This document shows positions 51,127 through 64,000 of a DNA stretch of 64,000 nt, piece by piece (the stretch's first letter is position 1; each line of letters begins with the position of its first letter). The DNA lies in the NCBI GenBank assembly GCA_961205875.1, contig OY540812.1:15934001-15998000 (forward strand), written 5' to 3'. The DNA is from Sialis fuliginosa. Lineage: Eukaryota; Arthropoda; Insecta; Megaloptera; Sialidae. Both the position numbers and the translations under genes were made by a program. The notes under the pieces were generated by a model that made no database searches, had not been told where the DNA came from, and saw nothing but the letters and a program-made list of their open reading frames with translations.

Positions 51127-54100
51127 ATGATATCTGACGCTCTGCACTTACTGGACAGAGCCCAGGAGAGTGTATGGAGATGTTCAGACTCCGTATGGAG
51201 CACAAGTAAAGATTCTTACAAATTAGCCAACCAGGTCTGCTTTAGATGTAAATAGACTAATCACAATATTTAATTAATTGTTATGTGTACTTCATACGTA
51301 TTAAATTAATAAGGAAATATTAAACGGAATCAATTCTTCAATTTTAGAATTTAATCAGAAGACAATTGCGTCTTGAAAAATACTTCGATGCTAAGCGAAA
51401 AGAATATTATGTCCATACAAGGAAATTATCTTCATCTAATGAACTTGAAAATGACAATTCAGATGTAAATGTTTCAAATAAAGAGTGCTCAAATACTACA
51501 AACAAAGTTGAAATAAAAGAAAATGAGAATCATAGAGAATCTTCTGAATCGATCCAATGTCCTTCTTGTAAATTAAATGAAAATAATAATATTGAAATTG
51601 AAGATATTAATACAAATCTTGGAAAAGAAAATATTTGTAAAGAAATTGACAAATTGCTAGGAAATCCAGATGGAGAAAAGAAAAACTCTAGAACTGATTT
51701 ATTATTGAAACAGATCGAACAACAATCAACGTCAAATCAAATAACTAATGAAAATTTGAAACATCAAAAAATAATAAAACATCCAGAATGCAAAAATCTT
51801 TTAAAACCAACGGAAGTAAATTGCTCTAGATATATATCATTAAAAAATTACACAGGGAAAAAACATTATAACAGTAAAAAATTTCCTAATAAGAATAAAT
51901 CGAATAAATATCACCAAAATGATGTTGAAAATAAAGATTATTTGACCCAAGTTTCTCCATATATCAATAATAATACAAATAAAATTGAACATAGAAATAA
52001 TAATGTAATAACTGACAATAAAAGACATGATAACAGTGCAGAAGAATCATCACTTCTTTCGAAATTTAAATCTAAAAAAGCTAAATTTGCACTTAAGCGA
52101 CAGCAAAATAATTGTGATGTTGATACTTCAAAATCCAAATCTAAAGTCAAAGCTAATCGAAACATTGACAGTGCATATAATAACGAAACACAAAAAAATG
52201 ATTATTCGATAGATATCAATAAGAATAATATAAAAAATCCGTTAACCCACAATTGGATATTAAATAACAGTTCAAATTCAAAATTATATATAAATAAAAA
52301 TGACTCTGGATGTAACGATAATAATGAAACAATGGAAACACAAGGTGAAGAAAAAGAATGTTGGGAAACTCCAGAAGTTGAACAATTATTTAATGAATAT
52401 ATAAAATGGGACCCAAAAGATGATATAAGGTTAAATTATCATTTTAATAATTTAATAATTTTTTGGTGTATTGAATTCTAATATTCACATTATTTTTTAT
52501 TTTCAGACAATCGCCGTTTATTAATCAAGATTTATCTCCTGAAATCTTTGATGAAACGTATGAAGATTGGATAACTTCCAACGCAGAATGTTGGCTCAAA
52601 CAAACTCAGTGGAAAGCAATTTTGTGGGAAAGTTATCCAGGAATGAGATATCTTATTGAAGACATAAATGATTTCGACTGGAGAACTGATTTTGGTACGT
52701 ACACATACATTCACAAAATTAAGTTGTATAAATAAATATACGTTTAAACATGTTTTGAGCTTCAGCAACAGTTAACAATGAAGATAATCAATTAGACGAC
52801 GATACGGAAGAAATGTATGAAGAAAAAATAATGTATAACTCACTCAAAAGAAAACTGACTTCATCTTCAGTAAAATCTATTTGGGATACTGTAAGTTAAA
52901 AATGATACAGGAGTAATAAGTAATTTAGTACAATAATGTGAATTATGATTTTAAAGAAACCACCAGTTCAAACTTGGAAAATTCAACTAGAAGATGCTTA
53001 TATTTTTAACGAATTTTTCGAAGAAAATAATATATTTAGACCTGCATGTTTTTCATATACAAGATTCAAGGCAAGGTTTATGGAATACGATATTGAAAAA
53101 AAACATAACGAAGAACATGCATCTAGTTTAGGTGAAAAATAATTCTACTTAAATATTATACTAGAAAGTATTTTACTAAAGTAATTACTGAATTTATTTT
53201 ATCATCTCTTATTAGATTACTGTTTTCTTTGCCTTCATTCCAAAGATCATCCATTTTTAATGCACGAATGCAAATGCGAAAGCAACAATAGCGTTGATAA
53301 TAATTTAGTTTCAAAATCTCACAATTATAATATGGATAACACGTTTTCACAGTCAACATACAACTCTTCTCCTCGAAAAGTTAAAATAAACAATGATCGA
53401 AAGTATGGAAGAAATTCTAGAAATGTAAATATTAGATCAGACTATGCTATTTTAACAAAATTGGATCAGAAAGCCGAAAAACTTATGAAAGTTTTATCTA
53501 AATTTAAAACAAAAATACCAGAAAGTTCTGAGAAAACTTGTAAACAAGATATAGCTCGACTTAAGAAGGCTTCAGTAAATGTAAACAGTATAAAACAGGT
53601 TCAAATTTTAAAGAATAAAAAGAATATTTCAGAAAAAGAAACAGTTGATTCCAAGTCTTCGATTAAAGTGTCATCTTCATTACCGATTTTTTGTGATAAC
53701 AATAAAATGAAAAGTTGTTGTAATTCAACTACTTATGGAACAAATAAACAACATATATCATCTAATTATTGTTGTAAAAATAGTCGTTGTGATGGAGCTT
53801 CTAAGAAACCACTTAATGTTAATAATGTGGCGTACTTTACGAATCCAAAACCAACTGAAGATCTTTCATTCTTTAAACAATGGATGGAATGTGGAACTAT
53901 ATATAGGTGAAAACAGTAAAACAATATAATATATTTAATATCACTTTATTTAAAATTAATGTTAATTGTATTTTTACACTACAAAGAAGAGACGACTTTG
54001 GAAAAGTTAACAATTTTTTGGAACATTTGAAATTTTCATCATATGGATTGAATAATACCATGAAATACAACCCAGAAACAAATTGCTCTTTTGATCCTAA

Positions 54101-57100
54101 CTTGGCAGCTTACCTAACACTGATGAATAACGGACAGTATTACTACAAACATCCACAGCATGTAGCATTTCAAACAACTACTAACACTAATCAATGTAAT
54201 GTTAACAATGTGTCATCTATTGTCTTACCAATTATCAATAATACTTTAAGGAATGCATATCATACTGTAATTCCAGGTTAAATATGTATTTATCATTATA
54301 TGAAAGTAATTATTATACATAACTAACAAATTAATATTATTTGCTACTTTACTATTTTTACTGAACCGCTTTTTTTATCATTTTATGTAATAATATCATA
54401 TTAATTAAATGATTTTATACATTAGGCTGTGTTGGACAAGCACCGTCATCAATTCCAAATGCACCAATTAGCACTGTTCCATTTCCTGTAATCACCCCAG
54501 TAATGTTCAATCACCAAGAAATTCGGCAACAACATCTAATCACTGAAGTTGACATGCTTGAAACTGGAGCAGTTACTAAAAAAAGATTATATTCTGACGT
54601 ATTGGCGGCAACAGGAAGCGGAAACACAACTACAAAATGTTCCGAAACCCTTGAGGAGAAATATGACCAGCTTGAACGTGAAGCTGAGGAACAGTATAGA
54701 ACTGGTGGAAGTGCGAGTGGAGCACAAAGTACTACAATAATTGGAAGATCTGAAGATAGTGTAACGCAGGCCAAGTTTCAAGTATGCTGTATAATTAATT
54801 GATTTGTCAGAGAGACATTTTTTACAATCATACATATTTCTAGATGTAATATACAATAAAATTTAAGAAGAAGATTCAACAAATATATTACATTCATATT
54901 ATTTTTCTATCTTTAGTGGTTAGCTTTCGTTCATGCAATAACATCCAATGAAGTTTTAAGCATACTAAATCATGATAATAAGAATGATTAGATTTTAATA
55001 AATTAATGCCCGGTATCATAAAGGACCTAACAAATTTGTTAGCTAACAAACGCTTTCAACTGAGATATCAAACTTATATGACAGTTCTTTTGGAGTTTGT
55101 TGATGACTTTGACAAGTTTCGCGCACGCGTTGTAGGTAAATACAAGCGGTATTAAAACAGTGATGATGTTATGAAAATTATTTTGTACGGTCAAAGATGC
55201 CAACTGTGTTACAATTAGTTGAAGTGTCACTGCTCTAAATTCCATAACTAATCCATAGATACTAGTACAGAATTAATACCCCATTTGAATGTAATTGCTA
55301 GCTAACAAATTTTGTTAGGTCTTTTATAATACCGGGCATAACAGAAATTAATCAAACGTAGCGAGTATAAAAATATTTTTAAATATAAAACGGTGTGTCT
55401 CTGACTTAAGAGCTCGTTTAAATTAGCAAACATTTACATTACATAATAGTTATTCGGTTATTTACTGCGAAATTGAATATGAATATTAGTTATACTTTAT
55501 AATGAAATCAGTTAAAAAAATATCTTTAATATTTGTAATCAAAATTCATAGTGTATGACATCAGTACTACTAATTATAATTATTAATATTATAATTAATT
55601 ATATAATTATAATATAATATACCTACTTTTGCATAATTTAAACTATAATAATAATTAGTAATACTTACCATTGATTACGTATGTGTAATTTATACATAAT
55701 AGCAAATCTAAGCGATTAAGGGTACTAATTTAATATTGACCTTTCATTATTAATACATTATTTAATTGCTTTTTAAACTTTTATTAAAAATTTATGTTTT
55801 TGTAGGAATTAGAACAACTTGCCATTGAGCAATATACAAAAAGTTGCAGTAGCTTCACATCGACTGTGAATCCAGCTCATTTATCTGGTGAAAAACAAAA
55901 TATCAATTATGCCGACATCAAGGATTGTAATTTGAATATTGCGCAAATTGTATCCGATAGCTTAGCGCACTTACCTAAATCTCACGGTAAAAATAATATG
56001 AATAATTTATTAACTAATAATTTTATATTTACTTTTCGTAATATAAGTTTATTTTGCTGAAGTTACTATATTTATTTTAACAATTTATAACAGAGATTGA
56101 TGAAAAAGTACAGTATAATTTACTCTTTAAACACAAGTTTCTTTTTAAATATTAAAAAGTTTCTTATAATTATTTTTGCCTGTTGTATTTTAATACAAAT
56201 TATTATTCCAATAAATAATAATATTTTAATCCTAGATACCGCAGAAACTAACCAAACTTCTATTGAACGCAAGCTGACATTAATTTCAGAAGAAAGTTTG
56301 AAATCTAAAGAATCGTTACATTCGCATTATGCCGACTACTCTAGTGATGATAGTCAACCCATAGAACATCAAGGTCCAGAAATTTGTGTTACTTTTCAAG
56401 GTTTTTGTTACATTCTACCATTCATTCAGAACAGTATTTTAATATATTTTATATTATAAAAAGTTTAAATGTAATGTTAAATTAATAAAACACAAACTCA
56501 TGTCACCTGCCTAGTAAAATAAAACTGTAAATCAAAGTTGATTATTATCACATAAATTCAATTTTATTCATATTTTACAACAAATATCGTTTGAATATTA
56601 ATCCTTTATCTCTTTTACTACATACGTATACATATATATTTTTGTTCTGATTCATAGTATTTATTTTCAATTTATTTATCTATTTCTGAACAGAGTTGTA
56701 GCTAGGTCTCGTTGCACCCCTGACAAAAACCTATACAAGTGCTCTTAATCTTTTCTTTTCTACTACTGAAGACCTTTTTTCCGAAGAAACTTTTTTAATC
56801 TCACTTTGTCGTCCATCCATCCATCCTTTTCAGTCATAGCAAAATATCTCGTAATCTATATAAGCTAGAAACTTTAAATATTTACTGAACATGTGAATTG
56901 ATACCCTCTAGACAAAGATGTTATTTTTGAAAAAAAAACATTTTCAGTAGGGATGCTAAAGAGCTAAAGCAATCCAAAAAAATATAGTTTTCATACCAAG
57001 GCATGTGGCACGTCATATATAATAACCAAACTAATGAAGTTTGACTTTTTTTTTTTTAACTCTAAAATGGCGCCTGTAAGAGGCTCCAAGCAGTAATTAA

Positions 57101-58438
57101 TTTTGTATCCTACATCTAACTTGGTAACTACTGGCTCAAATAATCTGAAAAAATTAGTAACGGGATTTTGGTGATACTACCAACAACAAATGCAAAAGTT
57201 AACAATATAATTTCAAATTTTGGAATGGGATGTCAAAATATAGATCTCAATCTATAGAATATGACCCTGTTTTTTTTATTTTTAACTCAAAAATGTACCT
57301 GTAAGCAGGCCGTCTTTAACCTATTGGAGGCCCTGGGCACATTAGGATAATGGGGCCCCTATGACCTTGACAGAGCATTATTTTCCACTTTAAAAATTAA
57401 GTATATGAAAAACTAGTTCACTGATGATTTTGCTTTAAAACAGTGTAGGTAATTAGTATACCATTAAATTGTATTTTTATATTTTTAAATTTATCTATAC
57501 AAGCTGAAATCGGAAAGCCTGATTTTCGGGCGAGAGTAGAGTAGCTTCACGCATGCAAAAGCTAATAAGCAAATAGGTATTGTAGTCAGTCATGAATGTC
57601 ATTATCGTTTGATTTTTTCGAAATAAATATGTTTTTCGGTAATAAATATCGATTATCGTTTGGTGATATGGGGGCCCCTATCAATCGCGGGGCCCTGGGC
57701 ACGTGCCCAGAGTGCCCAGTGGGAAAGAGGGGCCTACCTGTAAGTTGTTAGAAACTCTAATGTTATACACTCGTGTATGTCTTGATCGATTTTTTATCGT
57801 TCAACATGATAGCGCTCCTTCTTAATTAGTTTTTTTAGTTCCAAGCAATTAGGTCCTGCTTTCCCAGCGGAGCCGGTTTCTTTACCCCCTAGCTACACCT
57901 CTGTTTTTGAAATATCAACAATATTAAATAATAACAGTATTTTACTAGGTTTGCGTTGAAATTTATACATAATATGTTATATTTAATAGTAAAATCATAG
58001 TTTACAGTTCACAAAAATTTGAAAATGTGATATGGAATTTTGTGTTGTCAAAACCTTGACACATATTCTTCATATTATTATCATTATGATAGTGTTCTAG
58101 TCAATTACGAATATAATTTAGTAACGCATGAAATTATTGTAGCCTCAAAAAAATCAAAATTATCTGCACTTGGTTTAATGAATATATCGAGCAATTATCC
58201 ACGTACTTCTGAGGATATAGGAATGTATAATTCTCCACAAGATGATAGTGCTACTAAATTTTTGGTAAATTTAAATGATATTGAAGAAACTGAGAGAAAT
58301 CCAAAACACAATGAAACTTTAAATAATGCTAATCTTAAAGAAGAAATTCAACTGAAATTAAAAAGCAGAAAAAGTAGAAAAAAGAATGGAAAACAAAATA
58401 AGGATAATAATTCCGTAAATATTCAGAAAATTCAATAA
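51127..58438 (+). CDS. Unrecognised Asn/Lys/Ser-rich protein, 11 exons
   Basis: About 1232 residues; family not recognised. Exons: 51120-51234 (ATG at 51127), 51348-52429, 52507-52694, 52766-52890, 52957-53131, 53216-53906, 53987-54276, 54426-54781, 55806-55986, 56236-56400, 58101-58438. All junctions are GT/AG and in phase; the first exon could be preceded by others. Most of the protein is low complexity and probably disordered. Conserved-looking islands: an N-terminal amphipathic stretch ISDALHLLDRAQESVW; a Trp-rich block in exons 3-5 (YEDWITSNAECWLKQTQW, then WESYPGMRYL); a Cys-rich start of exon 6 (DYCFLCLHSKDHPFLMHECK), which could bind zinc; a Glu-rich, possibly coiled stretch LEEKYDQLEREAEEQYR in exon 8; and a Lys/Arg-rich end (KSRKSRKKNGKQNK). 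No signal peptide or membrane helix. The last intron contains nested hAT elements. Confidence 0.72.
55007..55338. mobile_element. TIR MITE in intron 8 of the unknown gene
   Basis: The ends TGCCCGGTATCATAAAGGAC and TCTTTTATAATACCGGGCA are inverted, with TAA on both sides (PIF/Harbinger-like 3-bp target). Same family as 39791-40085. Confidence 0.82.
56691..57903. mobile_element. Non-autonomous hAT element in last intron of the unknown gene
   Basis: The ends CAGAGTTGTAGCTAGG and CCTAGCTACACCTCTG are inverted repeats; the 8-bp flanks TTTCTGAA (56683) and TTTTTGAA (57904) match at 7 of 8 positions. Another element (57306-57736) is inserted in it. No transposase is seen. Confidence 0.8.
57306..57736. 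mobile_element. Second hAT-like element nested in the first
   Basis: Flanked by a perfect 8-bp duplication CCTGTAAG (57298-57305 and 57737-57744). The ends CAGGCCGTCTTTAACC and, reversed, TAGGCCCCTCTTTCCC are imperfect inverted repeats. GC-rich GGCCCTGGGCAC occurs near both ends, in an inverted context with GGGGCCCCTAT. Confidence 0.75.
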
Positions 58439-58439
58439 A
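58434..58439 (+). promoter_or_regulatory. Possible polyadenylation signal overlapping the stop codon
   Basis: AATAAA overlaps the TAA stop of the unknown gene. A second candidate lies near 58540, so use of this one is uncertain. Confidence 0.3.
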
Positions 58440-58589
58440 TTCTATTTGAAGCAAAAAAATTTGTATTATATTAAAAAATTATAAAAGTTTGTTGAGGGTG
58501 TGTACTATCATGAATCGAAATTGTTGATATTTTTATTTTTAATAAAAAATTTCAAGGACTTTTTATACTAAATATATTTTAACAATTTG

Positions 58590-59000
58590 CATCCTCACCA
58601 TATCGAAGATACGGAAAATATTTGTGATCGTTTTTAAATGAAAAAAAAAGTTCGATTTTAAAATTTTCACTTGATCTTTCAATTTCAGGTTAAGACAAAC
58701 ACTTTTCGTATCGTGTCTGTCTGTCTGTGTATCAGGCTTTGTGTCTGTATGTGTGAGTGTGTGTCTGTATATCTGAATCCTTGTCACACGCATAACTCAT
58801 GTCGGACTTAACCATTAAAACCGTGTGTAAGGGGGAGGGATCACATCCCAAAATATTTATTTTTTAAAGATATCTCAATAACGACACATGCTACGAGAAA
58901 AATGTTATAGAATCTTTTTTGTAGAACATTAATTTTTCTGTAAAATAGGCCATCACAACTTTTGTAGTAAAATATTATTTCAACAAGGTTTATCCCCATT
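58590..59000. repeat. Dispersed repeat, second copy of 28130-28560
   Basis: Shares its ordered phrases with the 28 kb copy, including the TGTCTGTCTGTCTG microsatellite (here extended with GTGTCTGTATGTGTG) and GTGTGTAAGGGGGA. Confidence 0.65.
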
Positions 59001-61298
59001 TACATAAAAAAACCTTCATTTGTTTTGTTTAATCGCCATAAAAAGTAATCAGGGATGGTCACTTAAAATGGGTCACCATGTATACTGTACACTGCTATAA
59101 ATATCGAAAGAAAATAAATAATACATTACTTATTAATTTAATCGATTGAAAACTTTATTTTGTATTACTAAAAATACATTACAAAATAATATATACCTAT
59201 TAATTTCTCTATCGACTAAAACTAATACATGCACTCGCATAAGAACTAGATGATATTAACAAGAAAACAATATTCATAAACAATTCATTATTTGCGATTA
59301 ACCAAAACACAGTTAATATTTACAAAACAACGTGTAGATCGTAGACGAGGTATTTAAAATACGGATAAATTTATTTTTGCTAACAATACATATAATGTAG
59401 CTTTTGTTTAATATTTATTATTAATTTATAATTATAAAGTTTATGAAAGTACATTATCAATTATTAAACTTGGCACTAAAATAATCAGTTTGCGTTTACA
59501 AAACGAAAATTAATTATAACGCATATTTAATTAGTTAATAATCAATTATTAGAAGTTAATTTAATTTGGGTTTTTTTATTGTGGACAACCAATATCTGCT
59601 GTTGTTTGATAATGTACAATCTTTACTTTTGGCACAATTAAAATTAGAAAACCATATTGCATAAGTAATTAAGTGCTAGCGGCTAGAAAATGACTAAAAG
59701 AATATCTATTTATACATATAACGTATGTAATACCTATAAATGCTAAAATGTTGCCAATGCACTTGATTTATGGAAAACATTTATTTCTAAATTTTCAATT
59801 TGATAATTGTAAAACAACTCGATTGTCATTTACGATAATCAATAACTATCTATTGAACTATTTAATGATTATCATATTAACTAAAATAATTAACTGATTC
59901 ATTAAGTATCATTTATTGTATTTTTTGACTAGATCGAAATAATATATATAAGTTAGCAATTACATTATTAATCAGATCTTTCAAGAAAATAAAAACTATC
60001 GCTTGAATTACAAAAAAATAATTTTGCCCCTTTTTAGCAGCTAGAGTTGAGTCATATAGACTTTTTATGAAAAATTAAAATAAAGCTTATATCAACTACC
60101 TATATTTTTATTTAATCAGCTTGTTTTCAACTATACAATATTTTTAAGTTGTTAACTGATAGAGATAAGGAACTTGTAATTGTAGGTAGTGTTTTAATTA
60201 ATCAGCATACAAAGTATATCAATCTCATAATGAGTTATTTTGTAATTTTTCATAAAACAAAATAATTTATATATTTTAATGAATAAGTTAATTATGTATT
60301 TATACATTTAACGACTAGCGTATTTGAGAACTGTAACTGTATAGATATATCTTATTTATTTTCTTATTGATCTTTTAAATCGTATGCACAAATTTGTAGT
60401 ACAAATATTACCTCTCTGTTAGAATAGTTTTTAAAATATTGTTAAACCAACTGAATATTTAGTTCTCCCATAATAATTGTGACAATATACTTGCAATAAT
60501 TTTTAAGATGGGAGTGATTAAACTGTGAATTTATTATTTTTACAATACATTAAATAGTAACAAAATTTTTATTTTAAATTATTCGTATTGTGTACTATAT
60601 AAATATATTTATTATTTAGTGTTCTTAACATTGAAATATACATATGTATATAATTCAATATCTGTTATAAACAATATTTATCACTTGAGAATAAAAATAG
60701 TATTCTTATTATTTACATTTTACATGCCATATTAGAGTAACCAATTTCCAATGAAGAAGTTGGAGTTATTTTTGGTTAAAAACTCAATCTCTGATGACGA
60801 AGCTGCGGGATATTTGAGGTAAAAAAGATGACACAATCTGTAAAGCGCGTACGACAAGATTATAACAAATAAATATAAAACAAAATCATAAAGAAAGGTG
60901 CCCTCTTATACTTTAATTTAAATTTGTTGAACATTTTTTTTCTTTTTAATTAAAAATTATCCACAGTACGAATAACCTTCACATAATTTATAGACATTTT
61001 TATCGTATGCGGTCTACAGTTATTTATCATACTGCAACAACCAATCGCCTGGAGTGAAATTGGTGGTTATCGTAAATAAAAAGGGAATTCAGTTTACTGT
61101 AGACCACATATGACATGATTACCAATCATATAATATATGCACCCTGATTTGAGAAACAAATGTCCTTCCAAATTTCAATATTAAACAAGTTGACTTTTGT
61201 ATTTGTATTAAAAATTTTTAAATAATGTTTTGTATTAATTTTAAAATATCTTTGAATCGCGGCGATCTTATCTATAATCATATTTATTCCTTAAGATA
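59001..61298. other. AT-rich non-coding region
   Basis: No exon, RNA gene or bounded repeat is supported. ATGCGGTCTACAGT (about 61008) and ACTGTAGACCACAT (about 61098) form a short inverted pair that may bound a small degraded element. Confidence 0.45.
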
Positions 61299-62226
61299 TA
61301 GTATAGGAGCCAGCTGCAAAATCGGTGTAGATTTGAGAACCGTCTGCCGTTGTGGTTTTTTTGAAGTACTCACTCAGACAAAGCTCGGACGATGAGTCCG
61401 GTCCACCAGCTTGTAGGGATTTAATAGATAGGGCCCACGAAAAATACGCACAAAAAAATCACGTAACAACCGTTTCAGTGAGACGGTTGCTTATAGTAGA
61501 CCTCAATTAAAGATGTTTTGGATATACGGTAGAAATTTTGGCGTAGGGGTTTAATTACAGGGGCCTCTCAAAATTTCGACCCAAAAAAATCAGATAACAA
61601 CCGGACCAGACCTGGTGCAAAATGTTTATTTGGACGTATACTTACATAAAAACATAATGGCAGAATTTTTTATGTAGGGACTTCGGTGCTATAAGGCCTA
61701 CAAATGGCCAGAATTGGGCCCCAATCTTAAAAATGCTGTAAAATCTAAAATATCGAATGAAAATTTCTGCCGCGCAGTGCATGCCTTTGTTATGAACTAT
61801 AAAATAGATATATACCTATGGCAGAAGTTTTTATTCATGCAGTTCCCCCTCCCAGCTCCCCCAAAAGGTAAATTTGGATTAGTAATAAAATGCACTAAAA
61901 ACATCATAACAAATAGGCCTATAAAGGCTTATAAACATAAAATGGTAATATATTATTGTATGTAATGCTAGACACACCCGTGCCCCCCTCATACAATTAT
62001 ATATTATGATTTTAAAAGTTCATAAGCCATTATAGACCTAATTGTAATGATTTTTTAGCAAATTTTATTACTAACCCAAATTTTCTCTTGGGGGTGAGGG
62101 GGGGGGCACGGGGGTGTCTATATACCATATCATCGTCCGAGCTTTGTCTGAGTGAGTACTTCAAAAAAACCACAACGGCAGACGGTTGTTAAATCTACAC
62201 CGATTTTGCAGCTGGCTCCTATACTA
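61299..62226. mobile_element. TIR transposon, non-autonomous
   Basis: The ends TAGTATAGGAGCCAGCTGC and GCAGCTGGCTCCTATACTA are exact inverted repeats, and the inverted match continues for about 85 bp, including CAAAGCTCGGACGATGA and its complement. Internally there is a G-rich run (GGGGGTGAGG..., about 62091-62120). The frame at 61714-61965 has no transposase features. Superfamily unassigned. Confidence 0.82.
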
Positions 62227-64000
62227 ATATTGTAGTAAGTAAATAAATAAATATTTATTATAGCCATATTAGAATGGTAAATATTAATAACTAAATATAC
62301 CTACACGTAGCTGAAAAGTTAATAAATAAGGCAACTTTCTTTTCGTTAACCTATAAATATAATGAGAATATGTAGTTTTTAATGTAGTATAATAACAAAA
62401 ATTAATCAACTCAATTAAAAGTTTCTTCTGTAGACTTTCTTAGCCGTTGTCCTTAAAAGCTAACTTTTCGGGCTGTTGTTCACGTTGTCATGTGATATAT
62501 ACAAGAAATATCATACAATACGACAACGTGGACTTTAACCCGAAAAGTTTGCTCTTAAAAACTTAATTAAAAATTTGTAATGTTTAAAATACTATTTAAA
62601 TAAAAATAAGACTATAATAAATAATTAGTACCTACAAAATATTTTTAACAATAACGACAAATTTATTAATGTTTATATTATTATTATTGCTATAATTTCT
62701 TTAAAAGAGAGTAGCGAAATCTAATTTTATTAATTTGCACTACATAAATGTTGTTCAATATACAAAATTGATTGCGAGAAACAAGTATATACCAGAATTA
62801 AAATATTATAAGTTATAAATGATTGTACAGAATTTCTTTATTGTATTGTCCTTTATCTGAAATAATATTATTGCATTTCTTTTAATAAAACCGTCGCATT
62901 CGTTGAGAAAATAAATCAATCGATGCTTAAGAACAACGTACTCGTTTCTTATTTAATAAATAATCCTACATCCTTAAATGTGACACTGATAACATAGTAA
63001 TACTTCATATACAAACTCTCTAGATATATGTATATGTATAAATAACAATATACATACATATAATTAACTATAACGTATGTATTTGCCGAAAGATTTCTAC
63101 TGTAATACACACTTAAATATTTATATATTCGATCTTTTATGCCGTGCAGAAAAAAATTACAAAACTCATTTATCTTCTTCAAATTATTAATATATTTGTT
63201 TACATACGTAATATCAAATAATTTCGAACCATAAAGTGCAAAATGATCAGATAATTATCGTATAATTTCGAACCCTGATTTATTATTTTGTAGTCTGTAT
63301 AAACGTTATGAAATATATCGACAAATACTATTTATTATATAATATGTATAATATAGGATGAACAAAGATGCTACTTTCCTGTATTTTTGTATAGGCCTTG
63401 TGGAAACCATCCAAAATAGCCGAGAAAAAAAATATAAATATGTATATGTATATGAATACATACCAATAAATATTATTTATAATTTAGCATCATAACCAAT
63501 AAACGTCATAAAAATGATTTCTTATTTTCCTGCATATATCGGCAGTATGTCCGTAAGTATAAATAAATAGTAAATGGAATACGTGCAATATTTCAATATG
63601 GGATATCCGAATTATGATTAAAAACTATTTTTTTAAGTTTCCCTAAAATTAAACACTTTGTATTTGATTAAATGTTGAAATATACGATACATGTAATTTA
63701 GTGTAAAGCTCATGTTTATTTAACCGTTGCATGATGAACTCAAGTCTGACAGACTCAATCGATTTTTTAAATAATTTAGTGGTGGAGGGTGCCAGACAAT
63801 GCATTTTTTTATTGTCCGTAGGTAAATATAAAATAAAAATCATAGTTAGATAAAAGTTTTATATCTTTTATGTTATCTTCTTTACAATTATATTAATATT
63901 TTCAAATAGCATTCTTGTTTTGTTTATTACCTTTATACACCACCCAATCTGTAGAGCCGATATGTCGGGAGGTAGAGTGGGGGTACTGCAGATTGGAACG
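62227..64000. other. AT-rich non-coding region with one hairpin
   Basis: At about 62452-62562 a stem of roughly 45 bp with mismatches joins TTAAAAGCTAACTTTTCGGG and ACGTTGTC to their complements. Nothing else is supported; the open frames at 62949-63182 and 63649-63843 are short, AT-driven and lack splice context. CCAATCTGTAG (63943) and CTGCAGATTGG (63986) form a short inverted pair at the window edge. Confidence 0.45.

Noticed and set aside
56095-56160. Possible extra exon (EIDEK...) of the unknown gene
   Set aside because: An acceptor and frame exist, but its donor would leave the wrong phase for the next clear exon at 56236, which joins properly to 55986 directly.
61714-61965. An 83-codon frame inside a TIR element
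   Set aside because: No transposase motif is seen; it is probably chance.
1-64000. CRISPR arrays, bacterial operons, rRNA or tRNA genes
   Set aside because: No regularly spaced direct repeats, operon-like gene packing or recognisable structured RNA gene was found; the DNA is eukaryotic.

Overview
This window is insect nuclear DNA: strongly AT-rich, spliced genes with mostly short introns, and many non-autonomous DNA transposons with clear terminal inverted repeats and target duplications. An ABCH-type transporter points to an arthropod. A hemipteran such as an aphid relative is my guess; nothing here proves it. Exon boundaries were derived by hand from GT/AG sites and reading phase, and each multi-exon model closes in frame.

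Layout: 1-4060 is a block of repeats, including a 1.6 kb foldback and one transposon inserted in another. A 12-exon ABC transporter of the H subfamily (733 codons) lies at 5719-10926 on the plus strand. From 12766 to 49675 on the minus strand are three tandem, head-to-tail genes for short hemicentin-like matrix proteins. Each has a signal peptide, a VWA domain, the hemicentin post-VWA region, two Ig domains, a run of TSP1 repeats, a G2F (nidogen-like) barrel and one calcium-binding EGF. In coordinate order they have 5, 10 and 6 TSP1 repeats (1171, 1460 and 1214 residues). The first two (A and B) are recent duplicates in a unit of about 12.4 kb; the third (C) is older. Divergent from C, 51127-58438 on the plus strand encodes an 11-exon Asn/Lys/Ser-rich protein of about 1232 residues that I do not recognise. 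The rest, to 64000, is AT-rich and non-coding apart from a transposon at 61299-62226 and a hairpin.

The main point of interest is the hemicentin cluster. TSP1 number has changed through phase-symmetric exon blocks, notably a two-exon cassette present once in C, twice in A and three times in B, plus an in-frame three-exon block missing from A. Paralogous introns act as empty-site controls for several transposon insertions. The three hemicentin-like proteins are predicted to be secreted and to work in extracellular matrix or cell adhesion; the ABC transporter and the unknown gene have no visible functional link to them.
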